Positions 1 through 9,261 of a DNA stretch of 64,000 bases are shown here, one piece after another. Position numbers and translations under genes: made by a program. The first letter of the stretch is position 1; each line of letters starts with the position of its first letter. The stretch comes from an uncultured Prevotellaceae bacterium (lineage in GTDB: Bacteria; Bacteroidota; Bacteroidia; Bacteroidales; Bacteroidaceae): the NCBI GenBank assembly GCA_949299545.1, contig CASGAM010000006.1:62001-126000 (forward strand), written 5' to 3'. The notes beneath the pieces were generated by a model. That model searched no databases. It worked only from the letters and a program-made list of their open reading frames with translations, and had not been told where the DNA came from.

Positions 1-1700
1 TAGCCTTGACGATTATTAATCGTAAATCAGCCATCATTAATGAATTAAAGAATGATTCTGTAGAAAATGGTGTAGTGCAACCGGTAACAAAATTATTGGT
101 TCCCAATTTGAGCTTAGGAACGGCGTTATTAGATGAATTTAATGAATCAGAAGGTTTTCAAATTTTCTATGAAGCGTTGAAGCGTACAGGAGTTGCTGAT
201 GAATTGGCATTGTATGATGATCGTGATAACGATTATCAGGAATGGAAAAATAACTATGAGGATTTTCGTAGGCTATGGTCCGGGCATAGATGGTATACGG
301 CAAAAAGACCAGATCATTTGTATCGAGGTTATACTTGTATGATCGTGAAGGATAAAACATTATATGAGAAATATCCGGATAGATTCAGTTCATCAAAAAC
401 ACTGGATGAGAATTTAAAAGCCTTGTATGATTTAGCAGTAGAGAAGTACTCTGATGAGCAAGCTGCAAACATTTTTGGTTTGAATAAAATTATTGAAGAA
501 TCAGATGATGAAGCATTAATAGGAAAGACTTATAAGGAGGCATATTGGCAATTTACGGAAGAAGCTATCAGAAGTCCATATAATCCTTTGCACATGTTTA
601 TGGCTTATCACGTATTAGACCGTAAATTTGATAGTACAGACAAGATGATTAATTTGTGGGGAGCAGATCCTCAATATGCAAGTCCTACTGAGTGGGTGTC
701 TACTTTACTCGAGTTTTCATCAATGAAGCTGGAGCGACTTTCAGACTCTCGTGTGGACCCGGAAATGAAACAGACTGGTTATTATATTAATCATGCGGCA
801 GCTTCCGAACGTTATTCAACGAAACGTGTCAGAGGGTCCATTCTTTCTGTGCCGTCTGTAGAAAATTTCGTCCTGAATGTTGCGTTTTATTATGTGGATG
901 ACGTGTTGGCTTATGATACCGATATGCGTTCTGTTGTAATGAATACGCGTATTCGTACGGATGTGATGACACTATTTCCGGAACTTACTAATAATAATAT
1001 CCGAATGAGTGGCAATTTTAAATTCCGTGAGGATTACGATGATGATGAGAGTGGTACTGATGGTTTTAACTACTATATACCCCCTTCATATTTGGATAAT
1101 GTTTCGATGAGTGGAAACACAACTATGTTTATCATGCGGCCACACCCTTCTTATTGGAATATGGGTGGAGATGAAATAAATTTTTTGGGTAATGATTATG
1201 ATGTAGAATTCCGTTTGCCAGCAGTTCCACCGGGAACTTATGAGGTGAGAATGGGATACGCCGGAATGGCGGATAGAGGTATTGCACAGATTTATTTTGA
1301 TGGCGAACCTGAGGGGATTCCTATGGATTTGCGTTTTACAGCAACAGATGGGCGAGTTGGTGGAATATACGGGGTAGAGTTGTCTGAAGAAGAATTAGAA
1401 GAGAATAACCGTACGATGAAGAATAATGGCTTCTATCGTGGTCCGGCAAGTTTATGTCGTATTAGGACACAAACAGATGGGCCTGATTTTACCCCTGCCA
1501 ACGTCGAATATTTTGATAAGATTGCACCAATTATGCGTAAAGTTTTATGTACGACATATTTTTCAGCAAATGAACATCACAAATTGCGTGTTAAATCGGT
1601 GTGGTCCGGAGCTGAAAAAGGTTGTTTCATGATAGACTATATTGAGCTTGTACCTATTGCAATCTGTGGTACCGGTGGTTTGGGTGAAGACATTTATTAA
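1..1700 (+). CDS. FAS1-like surface protein of a SusC/SusD locus, 5' end cut by window edge
   Basis: The reading frame is open to the left edge; the first in-frame start-like codon is TTG at 6, so the true N-terminus (expected to be a lipoprotein signal) is probably outside the window. About 564 residues are visible. The first half (e.g. FNESEGFQIFYEALKRTG) resembles the fasciclin/FAS1 style also seen in the next gene. The C-terminal part, roughly residues 380-550, is beta-rich with PPGTYEVRMGYAG and ends in DYIELVP, like carbohydrate-binding folds. Its stop overlaps the next ATG by one base (TAATG), so the two are translationally linked. It is probably an outer-membrane accessory to the downstream SusC/SusD transporter. 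The DNA looks more AT-rich than the SusC gene. The family call is by resemblance only; the function is inferred. Confidence 0.65.
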   Translation, partial: ALTIINRKSAIINELKNDSVENGVVQPVTKLLVPNLSLGTALLDEFNESEGFQIFYEALKRTGVADELALYDDRDNDYQEWKNNYEDFRRLWSGHRWYTAKRPDHLYRGYTCMIVKDKTLYEKYPDRFSSSKTLDENLKALYDLAVEKYSDEQAANIFGLNKIIEESDDEALIGKTYKEAYWQFTEEAIRSPYNPLHMFMAYHVLDRKFDSTDKMINLWGADPQYASPTEWVSTLLEFSSMKLERLSDSRVDPEMKQTGYYINHAAASERYSTKRVRGSILSVPSVENFVLNVAFYYVDDVLAYDTDMRSVVMNTRIRTDVMTLFPELTNNNIRMSGNFKFREDYDDDESGTDGFNYYIPPSYLDNVSMSGNTTMFIMRPHPSYWNMGGDEINFLGNDYDVEFRLPAVPPGTYEVRMGYAGMADRGIAQIYFDGEPEGIPMDLRFTATDGRVGGIYGVELSEEELEENNRTMKNNGFYRGPASLCRIRTQTDGPDFTPANVEYFDKIAPIMRKVLCTTYFSANEHHKLRVKSVWSGAEKGCFMIDYIELVPIAICGTGGLGEDIY

Positions 1701-3490
1701 TGTTCAAAATGGAAAGTAAAATGAATATGAAACTAAAATATTATGCACAAATAGGTTTGACTGCTGTGGCAGTCGCCATTTCCGGTGCCTCTTGCAATGA
1801 TGTTTGGGATGAACATTATAGTGTTAATTCTATGGTTGCAGGTGGTGAACTATGGGATGCCTTAAATGCATCCGAGGATCTTAAACCTTTTTGCAAAGTG
1901 TTGGATTCTTGTGGATATAAAAAGGTGTTGACCTCAGGTCAGTCTTTCTCCGTGTGGGCGCCAAAACTTACAAATGCAGAAGCAGATCAGTGGATTGCTG
2001 CGTATAAAACGGCTAAAGCCAATAATATTATCGACGATGAGAATCCGGCGATTCATGAGTTTATTCGTAACCATATTGCATTATTCAACAATCAAATGTC
2101 GTCCTTGACAGATGATACATTGAGAATGATGAACGGTAAATTGATGCGATTCGGAAACGGTTATCTGTTGGACAGAATTGACAAAACTCCTGAAGATGGC
2201 GTACGTATCGAAGGGCAACCTGTCCATTGTGCAGACGGTGTACTCTATAAATTACAGGGACAGACTTCTTTTTTTCCGAATATATGGGAAAGGGTTCAGG
2301 CGGATACGATCGGAGGCGATATTGCTTTGGACAGCCTGGCTGATTTCATAAGTTATTATGAGCGTGTGGAAATCGATGAAGAACTGAGTGTGCCGGGTGG
2401 TGTCGTAGACGGACAGACGGTGTATTTGGACGAAGTCTTCAAATACAGCAATGACATTCTTGATGCCAACAAGCAGATTAATACGGAGGACAGTTTGTTC
2501 TGGTTTCTTGCACCGACCAATAAGGTATGGAAAGAGAAAATGGAAGAGTATCAGAAATACTTCCAGTATCAGGACAGCCGTATGGAGGCCGGTGATTCTT
2601 TGAGGAAACTTTATTCCGGACTCATGCTTTTGAATGCCTCCGTTTTTAATGTGCGTAACCAGCCGTCAAGGAATTTTAATGTGGAGAATCCTGATAGCAT
2701 TTGTTCAACTTCCTATCTAAGAGGAATTCCGGGTTATTATGTTTATGACAAACCTTTTCAAAGCGGAGGTATATTGGAAGGACTGGAAATGAAGGAATGC
2801 AGTAACGGCCGTCTTTATAAATCCGGTTCTGAATGGCGTATTGATCCGAGATCGACATACATGATGGGGCATTGGGACATAGAAGCGGAAACCTCGGATA
2901 ACTATACAGTAATACCTATCGGCAGTGCTTCTGATGAACAAAAGAAAGCAGTGACGGCGTTGGTCATGAACGGTAATAATGATGACTTTCCACTTTCAGG
3001 CGGTAAATGTCTTCTTGTACGTAACACCAGTACGAACCGGAGAACTTATACCGAGGTGTCTTTCCTTATACCGAACACGCTTTCAAATTGCCCATATGAT
3101 ATAAAGGTGGTGTTCGCTTCACCGCTGGCTTATGATTCCTTAATGAAAGACGATGCAAAGTTGAAGAGAAAGTTTAGTGCGATGATTAACTATTATCCTT
3201 CAACGGCAGATAATACCATGAAGCCTAATCCGGATAATTTGCCTGTTGGCAGTAGAAATTACGAGTTTGAGGTTAATGCGGAAAAGACCGACACAATAAC
3301 GGTGACAGGCGACACGCCATTTATTTTCCCGGTTTGTAATTACGGATATGGTGAGGATGAGGCAAAAGTAAAGCTTACTTTGCGGACGCCAAGAAAAAGT
3401 GCTATAGATGATGGTTATAGTGGCGATCTGGTAATTGATGAGGTCCTTCTAATCCCGAGGCCGGATTATGTAAGCGATAGTGATAATTAA
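1700..3490 (+). CDS. Fasciclin (FAS1) domain lipoprotein
   Basis: This is a 596-residue protein. An N-terminal hydrophobic stretch ends in SGASC, a lipobox with Cys at about residue 33 counted from 1700. In-frame ATGs at 1700, 1709, 1721 and 1727 are all possible; the later ones give a more usual signal peptide length. After the Cys comes a FAS1-like segment with GGELWDALNASEDLKPFCKVLDS and SVWAPKLTNAEAD (shown here as separate pieces), resembling the 'ALxASxDLxxFxxxL' and 'TVFAPTN' elements of the fold. A second FAS1-like segment lies around residues 210-350. The C-terminal half is beta-rich and of unknown role. It is placed between another FAS1 protein and SusC, so it is probably a surface lipoprotein of the same uptake complex. 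The ligand cannot be told from sequence. Confidence 0.75.
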   Translation: MFKMESKMNMKLKYYAQIGLTAVAVAISGASCNDVWDEHYSVNSMVAGGELWDALNASEDLKPFCKVLDSCGYKKVLTSGQSFSVWAPKLTNAEADQWIAAYKTAKANNIIDDENPAIHEFIRNHIALFNNQMSSLTDDTLRMMNGKLMRFGNGYLLDRIDKTPEDGVRIEGQPVHCADGVLYKLQGQTSFFPNIWERVQADTIGGDIALDSLADFISYYERVEIDEELSVPGGVVDGQTVYLDEVFKYSNDILDANKQINTEDSLFWFLAPTNKVWKEKMEEYQKYFQYQDSRMEAGDSLRKLYSGLMLLNASVFNVRNQPSRNFNVENPDSICSTSYLRGIPGYYVYDKPFQSGGILEGLEMKECSNGRLYKSGSEWRIDPRSTYMMGHWDIEAETSDNYTVIPIGSASDEQKKAVTALVMNGNNDDFPLSGGKCLLVRNTSTNRRTYTEVSFLIPNTLSNCPYDIKVVFASPLAYDSLMKDDAKLKRKFSAMINYYPSTADNTMKPNPDNLPVGSRNYEFEVNAEKTDTITVTGDTPFIFPVCNYGYGEDEAKVKLTLRTPRKSAIDDGYSGDLVIDEVLLIPRPDYVSDSDN

Positions 3491-3518
3491 ATGTGAAACG
3501 ATTTAGGCTTAATATTAC

Positions 3519-6500
3519 ATGAAAAGATATAAATTCTATTACGTGGCTCTTATGTTGGCGGGAACATTGCCCATAGCAGCCCAAGAGTCAATAGAGGCGG
3601 ATACGGCATCTGTCCGGATGGTTCGTGAACAGATGAAGAACGTTAAAAAGCGTCCGGTGTCGGGGCGGGTGTGCAGTGTATCCGGCAATACGCCGTTACC
3701 CGGAGCATTGGTGAGTGTGAGCGGCTATGAGGGTTACAGTACCTTGACGGGTGAGGACGGAACCTACCGGTTGGAGGTACCTGAATATGCAACGTCTTTA
3801 CAGATCCAGGCACCCGACCACAATACGGTGCGGGTCGGCATAAATAAATCAGGCCGGCTGCGCGATGTCGTGATGTATTCGGCATCGGTGGATTCAAAGT
3901 ATGAAAGCGATGAGAATATATTGAATACGAATACAATTTCGGATTTTGAGTTTAGCGATCCGTTGAATATTTCGTCTGCCATAGCTGATAAATTGGGCGG
4001 TGTCGTGCGCTCGGTTTCTCGAAGCGGTACCCCGGGTATCGGGCATTACATGACGCTGAACGGTATTAATTCGTTGTATGGAAATGCACAGCCGCTGGTT
4101 GTGATTGACGGTGTTATCGTTGACCAGCAGTATGACCGCTTGATGATTCACCAAGGCTTTTATAATGATATCCTTACGTCTATTAATGTAAATGAGATAG
4201 ACAAGGTGGAAGTCATGACGAACGGTACGGCCATTTATGGTGCAAAAGGTGCGAATGGTGTTATTCTCATAACGACCAAGCGTAACACAAGTTTGGCAAC
4301 CAAGATCGACGCGACGGCCTCCATGGGTATTACGACCCTGCCGAAGTTCACGCCGATGCTGAATGGAAAACAGTTTAAGAATTATGCTTCCGACCTTTTG
4401 AAATCAACCGGTACAAGCGCAACTGAGTTTCAGTTCCTGACAGCCGATCCTTCAGATTATTATTATAATAAGTATAACAATAATACCGATTGGAACGACG
4501 AACTGTACAGAACGGCATTTTCACAGAATTATGGCATTTCCGTACAGGGAGGTGATGATGTGGCCAGTTACTTCTTGGCACTTGGTTACAACGGCGCACA
4601 AAGCGTGTTGAAAGAAGACAATATGAACCGTTTGGATGTCCGCTTCAACACGGATGTAAATCTGTATAAACAACTGTTTGTCCGTTTCGATGTGTCATAC
4701 AGTAACCAGACTCGTAGCCTGCATGATCAGGGCGCGCCGGAGAGTTATGATGAAGGAACCGTAACGTCAGTCAATTATCTCGGTATGGTAAAAAGCCCGA
4801 TGTTGAGTCCTTATTCATACGCTAACGGACAAATTTCGGATATTGCTTTGGATCTGGTGGACGAAACCTATCTGGATCAGGCCTTGTCTCATTTGTCAGG
4901 CGTTAATTACCGACTGGCAAACCCGTTGGCGATTAACGAATATGGAACGGCACAGAACAAAAACTATTTCGAGAATTCTTATTTGAACATTGCCGTCGAG
5001 CCGAAATGGGAATTTAATGATCATTTGTATGCCAGTTCGCTGTTCAGTTATACGCTGGTGAATACCAATGACAAGTATTATGTTCCGGTAAGTGGCGTAC
5101 CTTCTTATTATGTGGCTTCGTTAGGACTGACAAGGGAGAATGAGATCCGTTCTTTATATTCATCTCAAAGTTCTGTTACCAGCGATACCAAGTTAGCGTG
5201 GGACAACCAGTATGGAGGACATACCATAGGACTTCTCGGCGGATTCCGTTATTTGAATGATACCTACAAGATGGACAGCCAGCTTGGTTATAACAATGGA
5301 ACGGATAAGACACCGTTTATTAACAATACCCAGAATAAGTCAACTTCAGGCTTGAGCAATCAGTCCATTAACCTGACGTGGTATGCCAACGCCCGTTACG
5401 ATTACAGAAAGCGTTATTTCCTGGAAGGAAGTCTGGCCATGGAAACGTCCTCACGTTTCGGTCGGGAAGTGAAAAATGCCTTGAAACTGTGTGGTGTCAG
5501 CTGGGGCGTTTTCCCGGGTATTCAGGCCGGCTGGGTAGTCAGCAATGAAGATTGGTTTAATGTCAAAGGCATAGATTATGTAAAACTGAGCATGGGCTTC
5601 GATGTCAGCGGAAACGATGGAATGGATGCGGATGCAACCCGTACTTATTTTGAAAGCGTACTCTTCCAGGGACTTGCCAATGGTCTGGTGATCGGCAATA
5701 TCGGAAATGAAGAGTTGCAGTGGGAGACAACCCGGCGTTTCAATTTCGGATTTGACATGAACTTCCTGAACAACCGTTTGAATTTGAAGATGAATGTGTT
5801 CAAAAGCTGGACTGATAATTTGTTGACATACCATGAACTTAATTTCGTGACCGGTTTGGAAAACAACTGGGTTAATGGCGGTTCTTTGGAAAATAAAGGA
5901 TACAATGTCAGCTTCAACGCCCATTTGTTGGCCAAAAGAGACTGGAACTGGGAACTTGGCGCGAGTGTAGGACATTACAAGAACAAACTGACGGCCTTGC
6001 CGGACGGCAAAACTTCCGTAGAGAACAGTTATTATGGCGCAACCATCCTTTCTCAGATTGGACAACCTGTAAATTTGTTCTATGGTTACAAGACAGCCAA
6101 GACAAACAACGGGACTATCGTTTATGCAACATCTGAAGAGGCGGCTGCCGACGGACTTTATGTCATAGCAGAGAATGGAATCGACCATATACCGTTCGAA
6201 GCGGGTGATGTCAAGTATGTCGATAACGGAAATGGCAGTATTGGGAAAGAAGACCGTCAAATCATCGGTGACCCGAATCCGGATATTTACGGTAACATCT
6301 TTACCACATTAAGCTATAAGCGTATCAAACTGGATGTCAACTTCAGTTATTCGCTCGGTAACGATGCCTATAACTATTTACGCTCACAGCTTGAAGGTGG
6401 CAACCGCTTCCTGAACCAGAGCGTAGCGATGCTGAACCGGTGGACTTATGAGGGTCAGGTGACAGACATGCCGCGTGTAACGTGGGAAGATCCGTTGGGC

Positions 6501-6767
6501 AATTCCGCATTCAGCGACCGTTGGATCGAGGATGCAAGTTATTTAAGACTTAAATCATTGACGTTAAGCTATAATTTGCCCATAAATAATGTGTTTATTC
6601 AAGGGTTCACTGTTTGGGCTCAGGCCAATAACTTGTTTACATTGACAAAATATTTGGGTCCGGACCCGGAATTCTCATTGGGTAACGGTGTTTTGGAACA
6701 AGGTATTGACCGAGGTTTGCTGGCAAACTGTCGTAACTTCATGGTAGGAATTAAAATCAATCTCTAA
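3519..6767 (+). CDS. SusC/RagA family TonB-linked outer membrane transporter
   Basis: This 1082-residue outer-membrane TonB-dependent transporter moves a glycan or peptide fragment across the outer membrane with its SusD partner. A signal peptide ends near residue 22 (PIAAQ). Residues about 45-115 form the carboxypeptidase-regulatory-like domain (VSGRVCSVSG...LPGALVSV, GEDGTYRLEVP). The plug follows with LVVIDGVIVDQQYD and VNEIDKVEVMTNG, then GAKGANGVILITTK, which is the SusC plug hallmark. The rest is the beta-barrel, ending in MVGIKINL with a C-terminal aromatic/hydrophobic strand typical of BamA clients. It lies 28 nt after the FAS1 gene and 12 nt before the SusD gene, so these are one operon. 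The substrate is unknown because no glycoside hydrolase or regulator is visible in the window. Confidence 0.95.
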   Translation: MKRYKFYYVALMLAGTLPIAAQESIEADTASVRMVREQMKNVKKRPVSGRVCSVSGNTPLPGALVSVSGYEGYSTLTGEDGTYRLEVPEYATSLQIQAPDHNTVRVGINKSGRLRDVVMYSASVDSKYESDENILNTNTISDFEFSDPLNISSAIADKLGGVVRSVSRSGTPGIGHYMTLNGINSLYGNAQPLVVIDGVIVDQQYDRLMIHQGFYNDILTSINVNEIDKVEVMTNGTAIYGAKGANGVILITTKRNTSLATKIDATASMGITTLPKFTPMLNGKQFKNYASDLLKSTGTSATEFQFLTADPSDYYYNKYNNNTDWNDELYRTAFSQNYGISVQGGDDVASYFLALGYNGAQSVLKEDNMNRLDVRFNTDVNLYKQLFVRFDVSYSNQTRSLHDQGAPESYDEGTVTSVNYLGMVKSPMLSPYSYANGQISDIALDLVDETYLDQALSHLSGVNYRLANPLAINEYGTAQNKNYFENSYLNIAVEPKWEFNDHLYASSLFSYTLVNTNDKYYVPVSGVPSYYVASLGLTRENEIRSLYSSQSSVTSDTKLAWDNQYGGHTIGLLGGFRYLNDTYKMDSQLGYNNGTDKTPFINNTQNKSTSGLSNQSINLTWYANARYDYRKRYFLEGSLAMETSSRFGREVKNALKLCGVSWGVFPGIQAGWVVSNEDWFNVKGIDYVKLSMGFDVSGNDGMDADATRTYFESVLFQGLANGLVIGNIGNEELQWETTRRFNFGFDMNFLNNRLNLKMNVFKSWTDNLLTYHELNFVTGLENNWVNGGSLENKGYNVSFNAHLLAKRDWNWELGASVGHYKNKLTALPDGKTSVENSYYGATILSQIGQPVNLFYGYKTAKTNNGTIVYATSEEAAADGLYVIAENGIDHIPFEAGDVKYVDNGNGSIGKEDRQIIGDPNPDIYGNIFTTLSYKRIKLDVNFSYSLGNDAYNYLRSQLEGGNRFLNQSVAMLNRWTYEGQVTDMPRVTWEDPLGNSAFSDRWIEDASYLRLKSLTLSYNLPINNVFIQGFTVWAQANNLFTLTKYLGPDPEFSLGNGVLEQGIDRGLLANCRNFMVGIKINL

Positions 6768-6779
6768 AATTTCAATCTT

Positions 6780-8780
6780 ATGAAACTAAAATCCTATATA
6801 TATAAACTTTCGTTCGGTATCGCATGTATTTGCGCAATGGGAAGTTGTGCGGATATGCTTGAACCGGAATCTGTTTATAAAATCTATGAGACCGATGAAG
6901 GACACTTGAACAACCAGGCTGATCAGGCGACTTCTTTAGTAGGTATCATCTATAAGATGGCGGCCATTGGTGACCGTACCAATTTGTTGGGCGAAGTGAG
7001 AGGCGACTTGGTGAGTCTGACCTCAGCGGCACATTCCGATTTGCAGGATCTGGCCAATTTTAACATCGGGGATGATAACAGATATAATAATCCGCGAGAT
7101 TATTATGCTATCATCAACAACTGCAACTATTATCTGGCGCGTGCGGATGAAAACATCAAGGATGTGGCCGGACACAGTATTTTCGGCGAGGAAATCGCAC
7201 AGGTGAAAGCCATTAGGGCCTGGACCTACTTGCAACTGGCAATGATCTACGGTAAGGTTCCGTTTACCGACAAACCCTTGCTGACAGAACAGGATGCAGA
7301 CGAGGTCAGTCTGGATTTGCCGGACCGTAAAGGGATTAAAGAGATTTGTGATTACTTCATCAACGACCTTACGCCCTATGTGATGGTAGATTTTCCGACG
7401 CTTTATACCGTTGCATCCATTAACATGGGACAATGCTGTTTCCCTGTTTATGTCGTTCTCGGTGATTTGTACCTTTGGAGAGCATCACTGACCGGTAATA
7501 CGAATGATTATCGCGAAGCAGCCAGATGTTATTTTAACTGGATTGTGGATACGCGCAACATCAATGGCGCCACTAAGTCTGCTTATAAGGTTTCACCTGC
7601 GTCCCGGACTTATTGGGAGATGAATACAAGTTCAATGGGCAATAGTTTTTATGCGAATGGGGGAATGTCCTGGCAGAACATCACCATCATACCGATGGAC
7701 AGTGCGGCAGCGCAAGGCTATTTTTCAGAGGTACACACGTTGTATAACAATAATCATGGCGAGAGTTGTAGCGACTTGAACGTATCATCTCCGAATCCCG
7801 TTTCCATTACGCCCTCCAATGCCATGCGGTCTTTGTCTATGTCGCAATCCTATTATTTCCTGGATAACGACGGCAAGCATGTGGATGTTGTCTTGTCTCA
7901 GGATCAGGAGGATTACACCGGCGATTTGCGCCAGGCAGTATGGTGCCGGCAGTATACGACCAATACTTCAACCGGCGGCCAAACCGGAACCTTGTTGTTG
8001 CAGAATATGTGCCGGCAAGATAATTATAATATAACGGTCTATCGTGCCATGGATGTATGGCTCCGTTTTGCGGAGGCTATGAATGGCGCCGGCTTCCCGC
8101 GTGCCGCATACGCGGTTTTGGCAACAGGACTCGATCCGGATGTCTTTAATGACAGCATCGCGCCCTATTGTGCCAACCCGTCAGAGCTTGACTTTATCAA
8201 TTCGTTAAGTCAGAATACGGCATTCCTCAACGCACAATATAAGACAAGAAACGGTTATTTGGAATATACTGATCCAAGCAATCCCGATAACGGTAATACA
8301 ATGGGTATACATGCCCGCGGTAGCGGTTTCTGCGAATATGACCCGCTTTATGCCTACCCGATGCAGGATACAGCTGTAGTCGCTTATCGTAAGATGCAGA
8401 CAGACAGTATTGAGAAATATGTAGCCAATATCGGTAATATCCAATGGCCTGAGGATACGGAAGAAGAAGATAAATTGGCATTGGCGACCGAAATGGGTAA
8501 AAAAGCAGCCCTGATTGCATGGGGTAAACTGGAAGAAAATCGCAGCCAGGAGCAATGCCGCGTCGACAGCATGATTCTTAATGAAATGGCTCTGGAATGT
8601 TGCTTCGACGGAAAGCGTTTCTACGACCTGATGCGTTTTGCCAAACGTTATAATGACAATGGCTATGTGGCAGACCCAGTAAGCCGACGCAGTGGAGCGG
8701 AAAATGCTGCAATCAAAGCAACATTGATGGATGAAAATAACTGGTATCTCAGTTGGCGCGGACTCATCGGTGTTAAATGA
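6780..8780 (+). CDS. SusD/RagB family nutrient-binding lipoprotein
   Basis: This 666-residue surface lipoprotein would act as a lid on the SusC pore. The signal ends with a lipobox at AMGSC (Cys23). The helical TPR-like core includes AQVKAIRAWTYLQLAMIYG (about residues 140-158), the classic RagB/SusD motif in which helices stack around the SusC mouth. The C-terminus has ALECCFDGKRFYDLMRF, the 'ExxFEGxRWxDLxRW' equivalent of the family. The gene is longer than the usual 500-600 residues, with insertions in the middle. It starts 12 nt after SusC and is followed by a strong terminator, so it is the last gene of the locus. Confidence 0.94.
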   Translation: MKLKSYIYKLSFGIACICAMGSCADMLEPESVYKIYETDEGHLNNQADQATSLVGIIYKMAAIGDRTNLLGEVRGDLVSLTSAAHSDLQDLANFNIGDDNRYNNPRDYYAIINNCNYYLARADENIKDVAGHSIFGEEIAQVKAIRAWTYLQLAMIYGKVPFTDKPLLTEQDADEVSLDLPDRKGIKEICDYFINDLTPYVMVDFPTLYTVASINMGQCCFPVYVVLGDLYLWRASLTGNTNDYREAARCYFNWIVDTRNINGATKSAYKVSPASRTYWEMNTSSMGNSFYANGGMSWQNITIIPMDSAAAQGYFSEVHTLYNNNHGESCSDLNVSSPNPVSITPSNAMRSLSMSQSYYFLDNDGKHVDVVLSQDQEDYTGDLRQAVWCRQYTTNTSTGGQTGTLLLQNMCRQDNYNITVYRAMDVWLRFAEAMNGAGFPRAAYAVLATGLDPDVFNDSIAPYCANPSELDFINSLSQNTAFLNAQYKTRNGYLEYTDPSNPDNGNTMGIHARGSGFCEYDPLYAYPMQDTAVVAYRKMQTDSIEKYVANIGNIQWPEDTEEEDKLALATEMGKKAALIAWGKLEENRSQEQCRVDSMILNEMALECCFDGKRFYDLMRFAKRYNDNGYVADPVSRRSGAENAAIKATLMDENNWYLSWRGLIGVK

Positions 8781-8823
8781 CCGGCTAATTTAAGGTTACA
8801 GATCGATTAATAACATTTTCATA

Positions 8824-8869
8824 AACAACACCCTTGGATTCTTCAATATCCAAGGGTGTTGTTATTTTT
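8824..8869 (+). terminator. Rho-independent terminator of the FAS1-SusC-SusD operon
   Basis: A perfect 16-bp stem pairs 8824-8839 with 8848-8863 around an 8-nt loop, followed by ATTTTTC. It lies 43 nt past the SusD stop and closes the operon. Confidence 0.93.
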
Positions 8870-9010
8870 CTGCGTATTACTGATGGACGTTGTCTTTTGG
8901 TTTCAAATCAGATACGTCGCCCGGCGGCTAATAAGTATTATGTAAAGTATCTGTTAAACAGCGTGTTATAATCTTTGGTTATGCCGGCCTTTTAGCGTCG
9001 CCACTGCGTG
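8870..9010. other. Intergenic stretch with no recognised element
   Basis: No reading frame, tRNA or clear promoter is visible between the SusD terminator and the palindromic repeat that begins near 9011. The AT-rich part around 8930-8980 has no good TAnnTTTG match. Confidence 0.6.
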
Positions 9011-9081
9011 CGGTTGCAGCAAAAATTGCGACCTGTCGCTGCTGCGAGGCGACAGGTCGTGTTGTAGCAGCGACAGGTCGC
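9011..9081. repeat. Dispersed palindromic intergenic repeat, copy 1
   Basis: The element can fold: TGCGACCTGTCGCTGCT (9027-9043) pairs perfectly over 17 bp with 9066-9082. The inner block GCGACAGGTCG (9049-9059) is a third version of the same word and can pair with 9028-9039 instead. Positions 9055-9081 match 48523-48549 at 26 of 27 bases, and similarity extends left to the TTGCAG at about 9014-9019. It could be a REP-like element, a mobile palindrome or a transcribed structured RNA. The sequence does not decide. Confidence 0.75.
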
Positions 9082-9201
9082 ATTGCAGAGGCATCAGAGA
9101 ACATTATGCATTTGTCAGGATTCTTTCAAGGACGAAATGTTAAATGTGAATTTTAAAAAGAGTTTTTTATGGAAAATCTTTTTTATTCGGATTATTTCGC
9201 T

Positions 9202-9209
9202 TATTTTTG
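9202..9209 (+). promoter_or_regulatory. Bacteroidetes -7 promoter element (TATTTTTG) for the 1234-aa secreted protein
   Basis: TATTTTTG matches the TAnnTTTG consensus. It would put the transcription start near 9216, which is downstream of the alternative ATG at 9169. This supports the start codon at 9262. A clean TTTG at -33 is not obvious. Confidence 0.5.
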
Positions 9210-9261
9210 GTGTCGGAAAGATACTTTCTATTTTTTTATTATTAACTTAATTTCTGAAAAA

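Noticed and set aside
5451..6260. Minus-strand open frame of 269 codons inside the SusC gene
   Set aside because: It is a shadow of a strongly supported SusC frame, without family resemblance or its own start context.
8824..9085. CRISPR-like look of repeated GACAGGTCG words
   Set aside because: Copies are inverted and unevenly spaced, with no regular spacer; they fit a palindromic repeat better than an array.
9169..9261. Upstream ATG adding 31 residues to the large secreted protein
   Set aside because: A -7 promoter element lies between the two ATGs, and only the later start gives an N-terminal signal peptide.
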